This document shows, piece by piece, positions 1-8,484 of a stretch of DNA of 64,000 nt; position 1 is the stretch's first letter, and each line of letters starts with the position of its first letter. A program made the position numbers and the translations under genes. Source of the DNA: Closterium sp. NIES-65 (taxonomy: Eukaryota > Streptophyta > Zygnematophyceae > Desmidiales > Closteriaceae); assembly GCA_948144175.1 (NCBI GenBank), contig CANXME010000398.1, positions 1,106,001 through 1,170,000 of the forward strand, in the 5' to 3' direction. The notes under the pieces were generated by a model. The model saw nothing but the letters and a program-made list of their open reading frames with translations, was not told the DNA's origin and searched no databases.

Positions 1-16
1 CCTCGCGTGTAAACCC

Positions 17-29
17 GCTCTGATTACCA
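17..29 (-). promoter_or_regulatory. Primer-binding site of the nested LTR element
   Basis: On the minus strand this reads TGGTAATCAGAGC, a one-base-insertion variant of the common plant retrotransposon primer site complementary to the 3' end of initiator-Met tRNA. It lies two bases beyond the LTR end at position 32, where a primer site should be. The internal part of this element would continue left, outside the window. Confidence 0.6.
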
Positions 30-31
30 AG

Positions 32-414
32 TGTGAGGATCTGGGATCGAGCTCAAAAAAGATGATTCAAATTGAATTGAATTGAATCGAATGTCCACAT
101 GGGTACAACACGAGGCTATATATAGGCTCGACACAAGGCCCCGTAACCAGGTGTTACGCGAAGGTTCCGCGGGTCGCGAAGCGTCCCGAACAGATCCTTA
201 CCGAATTCGGTAGAAGGCAATTCAATGGCAACCGAAAAGCCAGAATTCGGTGCACGCAACCTAGCTCGGTGCTATAACTATAATAAAATATAGGAAAGCA
301 CCTAGCCTAGGAAATCAAGCAATTCATGCATGCATATGATTATCCTATGCTAGAAATAGCATGATAAAGTAGAGGCAAGCAAGCATAGCTGGCATAAGCC
401 GTCGTACTCTCACA
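32..414 (-). mobile_element. LTR (383 bp) of a second LTR retrotransposon, nested in copia copy A
   Basis: Read on the minus strand the segment starts TGTGAG and ends CTCACA, so it has the TG...CA ends and short terminal inverted repeats of an LTR. A primer site follows immediately (17-29). A TATATATA box lies at about 113-122, in the part of the LTR where a pol II promoter is expected. The LTR abuts the pol reading frame of copia copy A right after its conserved VPLLQQVLG peptide, so it appears to have inserted into that element. The rest of copy A (reverse transcriptase, RNase H, second LTR) would then lie left of the window. It is unrelated in sequence to the 131-bp copia LTRs elsewhere here. 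Family (copia or gypsy) cannot be told from an LTR alone. Confidence 0.6.
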
Positions 415-1585
415 CCAAGAACCTGCTGAAGGAGCGGAACGAAGTACCGCCGAGGCTGTGCGGCGACTCCAGACACAGCAGAGACAGCACTAGTACCCCC
501 AGCGGCAGCACCAGCGCCAGGAGCACCTCCAGCTCCAGTACCTCCAGCAGCCGGAGAACCTCCAGCTCCAGCAGCACGCCTCCAACGCCGGGCAAACCAC
601 TCACGCAGCTCCTGTGGAGAGAGGGGCTCCCGTCGAGACGAAGCACCCAGAGAACCTCCAGGCCCAGCACCGCCAGACGCCACACGAGTAGGCCCAACTC
701 CCTCAGGCTCCGCACCTCTAGGCTCAGCACCTCCAGGCGTAGCACCCCCAAGCTCAGGACCCCAAGGCGTAGCCCCCCCAGGCTCAGCACCCCCAGGCTC
801 AGCACCCCCAGTCGCAGCACCCCCGGGCTCAGCACCCCCACGCTCAGCACCCCCAGTCGCAGCACCCCCAGGCTCAGCATCCCCAGGCGCAGCCCCCACA
901 CGCTAAGCACCCCCAGAGTCAGCACCCCCAGGCTCAGCACCCTCAGCAGCACCAAAGTCACCAATAACCTCGACAGGCTCGACTGCGTCTACCTGGGACA
1001 CACCTATAGGGGCAAGACCCTGAGGGGGGAGGGGGTCTACCGGGGGGGGACCTGGTACAAGGAAGAGCGGCGGCGGCGGGAGGGACGGAGTGCGGTAGGG
1101 GAAGAGGCGGTAGTAGGGGACCGACTCGTCAAACGTGACGTCCTGGGAGGACAGAACACGGCGAGAGGTGGGGTGGTAGAACTGCCACCCTGGCGCGTCA
1201 GGGGGGAAGCTAAGGAAGACGCAAGGAGCAGCACGAGGGGACAGCTTGTCCGCAGACAAGTCGCGAACAAACGCCCGAGATCCCCAGACACGGAACACAG
1301 ACGCATCGCCAACCTTCCCCGTCCACTGCAAAGCTGGGGAGGTCTCCGGCATGGAGACCCTGGGGTGAAGGTTGATCTGATGCGCCGCGTACCGAACCGC
1401 AAACGGCCACAGAAAATGGGGGGCAGCCGCATGCATCATGGACGTACGAGCGACATCCATGACCATGCCAATGCGGCGCTCAGCAATCCCATTTTGCTGT
1501 GGGGAGTCCGGAAGTGTGAAGGTCTGGCGGATGCCTCGTGCACGACAGTAGGCTCGCAGAAGGCCAGAGGAGAACTCTTCTGTCA
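415..1585 (-). pseudogene. Copia copy A: integrase C-terminal half and pentapeptide linker
   Basis: Continuation of pol after a 5-nt deletion at about 1585, relative to the homologous stretch in copy D, which moved it out of frame with the upstream integrase. It holds the third catalytic-core signature (PQQNGIAERR, about 1475-1505), the conserved integrase C-terminal stretch (WQFYHPTSRRVLSSQDVTF, about 1110-1170), and then a low-complexity linker of AEPGG-type pentapeptides coded by ~15-bp repeats (about 660-950). A TAG at 903-905 interrupts the linker where copy D has GCG (Ala). The frame reopens and runs to position 415, where it is cut by the nested LTR. No reverse transcriptase is present in the window for this copy. 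Confidence 0.85.
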
Positions 1586-3531
1586 GAGTGCTGACGCAGA
1601 ACAGGAAAGTCCGAGCCGAAGCTCTGCCTGAGCTGGAGGCGAGCTGCGCGGATCCAGTCGATCAACACCTCAGTGACATCACCCTTGCTGCGCAAGGGGA
1701 AGAGTGTGGTGTAACGCGAGTAGTCGTCAACCACCAGCAGGAAGTAGCGCTCGTGACCCTGTCCACGGACGCGGGCCGGGCCCCACACGTCCATGTGAAG
1801 CGTCTGCAGCGGGGCCTCTGTCGGAGGAAACTGGGAGGAGTGAGGGGCAGCCCGCTGCCGCCCCTCAACACAGGGGATGCAGGTAGGGCTAGGCCCAAGA
1901 GGAAGGGGAGGGAGGGACCGGGGAAGACCAGAGACAAGGACACGGGAGGCCATTCCTCGGAGACGAAGCAGGGAGGGGTGACCAAGGCGGTGGTGCCAAA
2001 GGAGAGTCTCGTGAGACAGGAGGCGACACGAGCAGGGGGCAGACTGAGGACCAGACCTGGATGCTGCAGCAAACACCTGACCCGACGCAGCTACTTGACC
2101 AGACGCAGGGACAGGAGGAGACGCAGTGGTCAGTGTGTACAGGCTCGACCCCGGCCGACGAGTAAACGTGGCCAAGTGTCGGCCCGTCCGAGTGTCCGTG
2201 CAGTGGGTCACCCGCTGGCTCGCAGGAGTGAACTGGTGAACTCCCCCATCCTGAAGGTCAGCACCACTCACAAGGTTCGTAGAGAACGAGGGGAGGTAAA
2301 GACCAGACAGGGTGCCAGAGGGAGCCGCCGGACACGGGAGGACAGTGGAGAAGTGAGCAAGGACAGGACCCCCAGAGGGGTCTGCCAGAGAGACTGCAAC
2401 TGGCCGACCAAGCGGCGTGAGTGTGGTGCGGTCTCGAAAGAAGGAGCGAGAAGCCCCCGAGTCAAGGGTGAAGGTGTGGGAGGCCGAAGCTGACTCGGTA
2501 CCTGAGAGCGCGGACTCACCAGCACCTGAGGAAGCAAACGCACTAGCACCTAGAGCAGCAGCCTCGCTAGCACCTAGAGCAGCAGCCTCACCAGTACCTA
2601 GAGCAGCAGTCTCAATGCCTGGGTCGGGCGAGAAACACCGGTAACAGTCACCCTAATCACTAATAGTTACAGCATACATGGCAGCAAGAATAGCATCAAA
2701 GTCAAGGTCAAAGATAGCTACTCCCGCCCTAGACAGCTCACCCCAGCGGGGGATCTCCGTGGCCTCCGGGAACTGGTGACGCCAAGCGTCCGTCAGGCGG
2801 CCAAAGCAGCGCTGGGTGGAGTGCGCACCCCCACACTGCTCACCCGCGCGGTCCCCGGTGCGTAGGACGTAGGTGCACGGACCAGTACTCCCACCCCGCT
2901 GGCGTGCAGCGTACCACTCACGGAGCTGCTGAGGGGGGGGGATGTCACGAGTGCGCTGCTGCTTGTGGCGCTGACCACCACCGGAGCCGACCCTCTGCGC
3001 AGCGCCACCCCGACCAGCTCCACCTCCTCCGCCACCGCCTCCTCCACCGCCACCACCTCCACCACCTCCGCTCCCACCGCCACCGCCGCCGCCTCCGCCT
3101 CCACTGCCGCCACCGACACCTCCACCCCCGCCACCACCCCCACCGCCACCCCCACTCCCTCCGCGGCCTCTTTCGCCGCCTCCACCGCCCCCGCTAGCTC
3201 CTCCAGCGCCCCTGCCCCCCTTGCCCTTGCCAGGGCGGCGTCTCCCGCTAAGGGTAGACGCCGCACCGACTGACTCAAGCCCAACGAGGTCGGCCGCAGC
3301 AGCAGAGGCAACAGAAGGCAAAAGGGGGGAGGGGGAACACCCCTCGAAGATGGGGGTGCAAGGGTCACCACGAGAGGCTCCTACAGTGACTATGCTCTTC
3401 TCCGCTGCTAGGAGGGCCTTCTCGAGGAGGTCAACGGTGAGGGTGGTGAGGCAAACTGAGAGAAAGTGGTCCCTGACTACGCGAAGGGAGTCAGGGAGGC
3501 GGGTGACTATGTAGTAGAGAGTGATGTACAT
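1480..3531 (-). pseudogene. Copia copy A: gag C-terminal part, protease and integrase N-terminal part
   Basis: One frame from an ATG at 3531 to 1480, broken by a single TAG at 2653-2655 where copy D has GAG (Glu). The gag part has the second half of the capsid-like domain (YYIVTRLPDSL), a long Gly-rich run (about 2995-3230) and a zinc knuckle of the form C-x13-C-x3-H-x4-C (about 2790-2870). Then comes an aspartic protease with the catalytic LDSGAS motif (about 2455). The GAG-pre-integrase zinc finger follows (LLWHHRLGHPS with CIPC), then the integrase core with the first Asp (HMDVWGP) and the second (HSDR). A 5-nt deletion just after the second Asp throws the frame out. Nucleic-acid binding, polyprotein cleavage and integration would be the roles in an intact copy. 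Not functional as written. Confidence 0.9.
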
Positions 3532-4003
3532 GGGGGGGGGGGTTCTTGGCGTAGAACTCAACAGGAAGCGCAGCGCGGTAGCGAGTGTCACTAGTGCGGA
3601 GGTGCGTAATAAGGTCAGCGAGTGTGGGAAAGGCAGCAAGGTCAGGGAAGAGGTACGGTAGCATGAGGCGGCTCAGTGCAGCAGTGGCAAGGGAAGAGTA
3701 GCGCGCAACGACAGCGTCGTACAAGGTCTGAGCACTCTTGTACTGGCTAAAGTGCGCACGCTCAGAGGTAGGCAGGTGCCGACGCACAGCAAGACGTGCA
3801 GCAGCATCGCGTGTGGCCCACTGTGAGCGAACAGTGGCGTCAGCATCAGCAGCAGGGGCAGGAGAGGCACCAGAGGTGAGGTCAAAGAGGGAGAGACCGT
3901 CTGCCCTATCGCACTGTAGGAAAAGCTGCAGGTTATCTACCCAGACATCAAAGTCAATGGCCCGACCCTCAGTGTCAAAAGCGAGGACACTAGGGGTAGC
4001 CAT
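3491..4003 (-). CDS. Copia copy A: gag N-terminal domain (UBN2-like)
   Basis: Open from the ATG at 4003. The N-terminus starts MATPSVLAF and contains the WVDNLQLFLQ, DAAARLAVRRHL and LYDAVVARYSS stretches typical of the copia gag helical domain, which assembles the virus-like particle. The first ~155 residues look sound. The frame then runs through a C11 homopolymer (G11 on the plus strand, 3532-3542) and continues for ~15 residues in the wrong frame. The family sequence resumes at MYITLYYIV (3531), one base out of register. The gag start lies just downstream of the GC-rich leader. Either a real or programmed frameshift, or a homopolymer length error, separates the two gag halves. Confidence 0.75.
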   Translation of the reverse strand: MATPSVLAFDTEGRAIDFDVWVDNLQLFLQCDRADGLSLFDLTSGASPAPAADADATVRSQWATRDAAARLAVRRHLPTSERAHFSQYKSAQTLYDAVVARYSSLATAALSRLMLPYLFPDLAAFPTLADLITHLRTSDTRYRAALPVEFYAKNPPPHVHHSLLHSHPPP

Positions 4004-4019
4004 GACAGCAGTAGACTAG

Positions 4020-4995
4020 TAGTGCGAACAGTGGGGTAAGGGCAGTGCAGTGACAGAGGCGCTGCTCTTACCGGACAGGGCGGCTCGGGCGGCTCGGCGG
4101 CTCAGCAGCTCGGCAGGAACTGCAGCTCGGCGGCTCGGCAGGAACTGCAGCTCGGCGGCTCGGCTACTCTGCGGCTCGGGCGGCTCGGGCGGCTCAGGCG
4201 ACTCGGGCGGCTCGGGCGGCTCGGCGGGACGGCGGCTCGGGCGGCTCGGGCGACTCGGGCCACTCGGCGGCTCGGCGGGACGGCGGCTCGGGCGGCTCGG
4301 GGCGGCTCGGGTGGTAGCTCGGCGGAGCCGCGTGAAGGCGGGGTCGGGGCCGGGAAGGGCGTGCGACGGGGCCAGCAGGGGCTGGGCCGGGGCCGGGAAG
4401 GGGCGGCACCGGGGCCGAGAAAGGGCGGCGCCTGAGCCGGGAAGGGCAGCGACGGGGCCCCAGGTAGGCGGCGGGGCCGCAGGTAGGCGACGAGGCCGCA
4501 GGTAGGCGGCGGGGCCGCAGGTAGGCGGCGGGGCCGCAGGTAGGCGACGGGGCCGCAGGTAGGCGACAGGGCGGCAGGTAGGCGGCGGGGCTGCAGGTAG
4601 GCGACGGGGCCGCAGGTAGGCGGCGGGGCCGCAGGTAGGCGGCGGGGCCGCAGGTAGACGAAGGGGCCGCAGGTAGGCGTCGGGGCCGCAGGTAGGCGTC
4701 GGGGCCGCAGGTAGGCGACGGGGCCAGCAAGGGCGGGGCCGGGTCGGGAAGGGCGGCGCGAGGGCCGCGGGGTAGGCGACAGGGCCAAAAGGGCGGCGAA
4801 TCGGGGCCGGGAAGGGCGGCTCGAGGGCCGCGGGGTAGGCGACGGGGCCGCTAGGGCGACGGATCGGGGCCGTCAAGGGCGGGGCGACACAGTGAGAAAG
4901 GGGGGAGCGCGACTCGGGCAAGGGCTGAGCGCGCTCCGGGCAGGAAAAAAAAATCGAATCGGTGGGCCCTAGGAACAGTTCCCACGAGGGAACGT
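4020..4995 (-). repeat. GC-rich 5' leader of copia copy A with 19-bp tandem repeats
   Basis: No credible coding sequence; the long frames here are by-products of stop-free GC-rich DNA. About 4080-4310 is built of short CGGCTCGGG-type repeats. About 4455-4735 is roughly 15 copies of a 19-bp unit (GGCCGCAGGTAGGCGGCGG with G/A and CGGC/CGAC variants). The stretch lies between the primer site and the gag ATG, so it is the untranslated leader of the element. Confidence 0.8.
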
Positions 4996-5006
4996 GCTCG
5001 ATACCA
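4996..5006 (-). promoter_or_regulatory. Copia copy A primer-binding site
   Basis: Minus strand TGGTATCGAGC, adjacent to the LTR end at 5007. It matches the initiator-Met tRNA-complementary site TGGTATCAGAGC except for one missing base. It is the expected priming site for minus-strand DNA synthesis. Confidence 0.8.
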
Positions 5007-5137
5007 TGAGAAAACTGAAACGAGAATGAATGCACTATGAAAGAGTTGGGTACAAGTACTAACCCTAATTGGGTTGTACCCTATATGGGCTACCCCACTA
5101 CAGCCTACACATAAGCATAAGCTATAATGTTCTGACA
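5007..5137 (-). mobile_element. 5' LTR of copia copy A (131 bp)
   Basis: On the minus strand it starts TGTCAGAACATTATAG and ends TTTTCTCA, directly followed by the primer site. Homologous LTRs occur at 7128-7259, 25839-25964, 54725-54846 and 60508-60640 (122-133 bp), sharing the TGTAGGCTGTAGTGGGGTA-like block and the GGGTACAACCCAATTAGGGTT-like block. LTRs this short are unusual for a full-coding copia element. Outer end abuts the satellite at 5138. Confidence 0.85.
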
Positions 5138-7127
5138 AAAAGGTGGAGCTGAAACTATGAAATCTCTCAAAATATGTGGATCGGAAAGGTTAGAACCTAG
5201 TGTTGTTGAGTAGAAGGCCTAATCTAGTGGACTGGCAAGAAAGTGATACTATCTGGATCTTTACAGATATAAGTTATGCGCTGGTCTATTTGGTCGGTAT
5301 GCGCGCCTGTAGTGCAGGTACCATGTACGATGGAATGCATCTATCTGCCAAATTACATAGATCCAAAAGGTTAAAACCTGGTAGGGGGGTGGGGAATGAT
5401 AAAAGTTAAAGGAATTGGGAAATTATATGGTAATCACTTTATGCCTACAGAGAAAATAATGCGTTGGTCGGTTCGGTCAATATGCACGCTTGTGTGCAGG
5501 TACAAGGCGGAGCTGAAACTCTGAAATCTCTCAAAGTATGTGGATCGGAAAGGTTAGAACCTAGTGTTGTTGAAGTTGAAGGCCTTAGTTAATGGACAAG
5601 CAAGAAGATGGTACTAACTGCATCTCTACAGACATAAGAAATGCGTTGGTCTGTTTGGTCGGTATGCGCGCCTGTAGTGCAGGTACCATGTATGACTGGA
5701 ATGCCTATATATGCCAAATTACATATATCCAAAAGGTTAAAACCTGGTATGGGGGTGTGGAATATTATCAGTTAAATGAGTTGGGAAAATATATGGTAAT
5801 CACTGTATGCCTACAGAGAAAATAATGCGCTGGTCGGTTCGGTCAGTATGCACGCTTGTGTGCAGGTACAAGGCGGAGCTAAAACTCTGAAATATCTCAA
5901 AATATGTGGATTGGAAAAGTTAGAACATATTGTTGAAGTAGAAGGCCTAATCTAATGGACTTGCAAGAAAATGGTACTAACTGCATCTCTACAAACATAA
6001 GTAATGCGTTGGTCCATTTAGTCAGTATGCGCGCCTGTAGTGCAGGTACCATGTACGACTTGAATGCCTATATCTGCCAAATTACATATATCCAAAAGGT
6101 TATAACCTGGTCGGGGGGTGGGGAATATTATAACTTAAAGGAATTGGGAAAACATATGGTAATTACTGTATGCCTTCAGAGAAAATAATGCGTTGGTCAG
6201 TTCGGTCAGTACGCACGCTTGTGTGTAGGTACAAGGCGGAGATGAAACTCTGAAATATCTCAAAGTATGTGGATCGGAAAGGTTAGAACCTAGTGTTGTT
6301 AAAGTAGAAGGCCTAATCTAGTGGACTGACAAGAAAACGGTACAAACCGCATCTGTACAAACAAGCGTTGGTCAGTTTGGTCAATATGCGCGCCTGTAGT
6401 GCAGGTACCATGTACGACTGAAATGCCTATATCTGCCAAATTACATAGATACATAAGGTTAAAACCTGGTAGGGGGGTGGGGAATGGTATAGGTTAAAGG
6501 AATTGGGAAAACATATGGTAATCATTGTATGCCTATAGAGAAAATAATGCGTTTGTCGGTTCGGTGAGTATGCACGCTTGTGTGCAGGTACAAGGCGGAG
6601 CTAATACTCTGAAATATCTCAAAATATGTGGATCGGAAAAGTTAGAACCTATTGTTGTTGAAGTAGAAGGCCTAATCTAATGGACTGGCAAAAAAATGGT
6701 ATTAACTGCATCTCTACAAACATAAGTAATGCGTTGGTCCATTTGGTCAGTATGCGCGCCTGTAGTGCAGGTACTATGTACGACTGGAATGTCTATATCT
6801 GCCAAATTACATATATCCAAAAGGTTAAAACCTGGTCGGGGGGTGGGGAATATTATAACTTAAAGGAATTGGGAAAACATATGGTAATTACTGTATGCCT
6901 ACAGAGAAAATAATGCGTTGGTCAGTTCGGTCAGTACGCACGCTTGTGTGTAGGTACAAGGCGGAGATGAAACTCTGAAATATCTCAAAGTATGTGGATC
7001 GGAAAGGTTAGAACCTAGTGTTGTTAAAGTAGAAGGCCTAATCTAGTGGACTGAGAAGAAAACGGTACAAACCGTATCTGTACAAACATGCGTTGGTCAG
7101 TTTGGTCAATATGCGCGCCTGTAGTGC
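5138..7127. repeat. ~363-bp AT-rich satellite, five and a half copies, each a dimer of ~182-bp monomers
   Basis: Copies begin at about 5143, 5506, 5872, 6235, 6594 and 6960 (spacing 359-366 bp), the last one cut off by the LTR at 7128. Each copy contains two related halves about 182 bp apart: the GCAGGTAC block recurs at about 5314, 5496 and 5678, and each half has a GGTT(A)GAACCT/AAAACCT block. The composition contrasts sharply with the GC-rich surroundings. A ~77-codon open frame recurs in three copies (5592-5825, 5955-6188, 6680-6913) but is broken in others, so I do not call a gene. Monomer length near 180 bp is typical of plant centromeric or subtelomeric satellites; that role is inference. 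Confidence 0.9.
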
Positions 7128-7259
7128 TGTCAGAATGTTATAATTGTCTAGCCTGCAGTGGGGTACTTTATAGCGAGTACAACCCAATTAGGGTTTCCTA
7201 TATGTATGCCAACTGTTGCTAGTGCAACCCCTCTCTTCTTCATTCCTCATTTCTTCACA
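7128..7259 (+). mobile_element. Copia-family LTR of fragment B (132 bp)
   Basis: Plus-strand LTR, starting TGTCAGAATGTTATAATTG and ending TTCTTCACA. It shares the TACAACCCAATTAGGGTTT block with the LTR of copy A, in opposite orientation. The left edge truncates the 363-bp satellite. The right edge is followed directly by a primer site. No gag or pol follows: the leader runs into the 64-bp array instead. Confidence 0.8.
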
Positions 7260-7271
7260 TGCTATCAGAGC
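7260..7271 (+). promoter_or_regulatory. Primer-binding site of fragment B
   Basis: TGCTATCAGAGC, one mismatch from the initiator-Met tRNA complement TGGTATCAGAGC, immediately after the LTR end at 7259. Confidence 0.75.
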
Positions 7272-8484
7272 ATCTACGCTCCTGGCCTGTGGGCCCACCC
7301 AACTGCTTCTGCTGCTACTCTGTGTGTTGCACCCCCCATGGCGTGCGACGGATTTTTCCTTCCCCTCGGCCGCCCTCTTGTCGAGCCCTCCTAGAGGCCC
7401 CTCTCACGGCCCCTCGCGCGACCCTTAGCGGCCCCGTCGCCACCCCTAGCGGCCCCGTCGCCGCCCTTCTCGGCCCCTCGAGGCCCCTTAGCGGCCCCGT
7501 CGCCGCCCCTAGCGGCCCCGTCGCCGACCTTTCAGGCCCCTCGCAGCCCCTTTGCGGCCCTGTCGCCGCCCCTAGCGGCCCGTCGCCGCCCTTGCAGGCC
7601 CCTCGTGGCCCCTTAGCGGCCCCGTCGCCGCCCCTATCGGCCCCGTCGCCGCCTCCAGCGGCCCCGTCGCCGCCCCTAGCGGCCCCGTCGCCGCCCCTAT
7701 CGGCCCCGTCGCCGCCTCCAGCGGCCCCGTCACCGCCCCTTGCGGCCCCGTCGCCGCCCCCCTTTCTACCCTGCCCCGGCCCCGCCCCGGCCATGCTCCG
7801 TCGCCTATCGCGGCGCACCGGGGGCCCGTGCACCGCCCCCTCCCTCTTTTCCCATCACCTGTCGAGGCGACCTGAGGGGGCCGCGCGCGGTCCCCTAGGG
7901 TTATGGGGGGGCGATATGGGGGGGGAGGCGAGCGTCGCCCCTTCTACCGCCTGTTTTGGCGCCCTGGGAGGCTGCGCGTCGCCCCCCCCCCCCCCCCCGT
8001 AACCGCCCTACCCGCCGTCCCACCCTGCCCTGTGTTAGGGTCTGGGGGTGGCGAGTAGGGGGTGGCGGGTGTGAGGTCTCTCCTGCTCCTCCTCCTCCTC
8101 CTCTGTCTCCCACTGCTGCAGCTGCCGCTGAGGGGGGTGGGTGTGTGGGAGTCGACGGAGTGGTGAAAGGGGGTGGGGTGTGAGTGAACCTAGGGTGCAG
8201 CAAGGGGTGTGTGAAAGGGGGGTGCTGTGGGAGTGGAACTAGGGTTTGAGCAGGGGGTGTGTGTCGAGGGGTGTGGGGCAGCTGGAGGAGGTTGTGTGAA
8301 GGTAGCTGTCGTATCGCCTGCAGCGCCTGTAGTCCGCCGCCCTTGCTTCGGTAGCCAGTGAGCCTGTTGCACCAGTCGCTAGTGGGTACGTTGCTCCTGC
8401 CGCTCGTGTATAGCCGCGGAGCCAGTTACTCCAGTAGTCCGTCGCCCTTGCTTCGGTAGCCACTAAGTCAGCCGCTCCTGAAAA
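7272..8484 (+). repeat. GC-rich leader of fragment B with 21-bp tandem repeats
   Basis: About 7420-7755 consists of ~21-bp units (GCCCCGTCGCCGCCCCTAGCG and variants). From about 8050 it becomes G/T-rich, and a direct repeat of ~34 bp (CCGCCCTTGCTTCGGTAGCCA core) occurs at about 8328 and again at 8432. This is the counterpart of the leader of copy A, but it opens into the 64-bp minisatellite rather than gag. Long open frames here reflect absence of stop codons in GC-rich repeats. I see no gene. Confidence 0.7.

Larger units (their letters stand above)
415..5137 (-). mobile_element. Ty1/copia retrotransposon copy A (5' part; interrupted)
   Basis: Minus-strand element. In order it has a 131-bp LTR (5007-5137), a primer site (4996-5006), a ~980-bp GC-rich leader full of short tandem repeats, the gag start at 4003, gag zinc knuckle, protease, integrase and the integrase-to-RT linker. 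It stops at 414, where another LTR element is inserted. The protein order protease-integrase-(RT) is that of Ty1/copia. It is inactive: the gag frame breaks at a C11 run, two sense codons have become TAG (2653-2655 and 903-905), and a 5-nt deletion shifts the integrase frame near 1585. The right LTR edge abuts the 363-bp satellite. Confidence 0.9.

Noticed and set aside
4016..5035. 339-codon Pro/Arg/Ala-rich minus-strand frame
   Set aside because: Falls in the leader and LTR of copia copy A and is produced by the 19-bp repeats.
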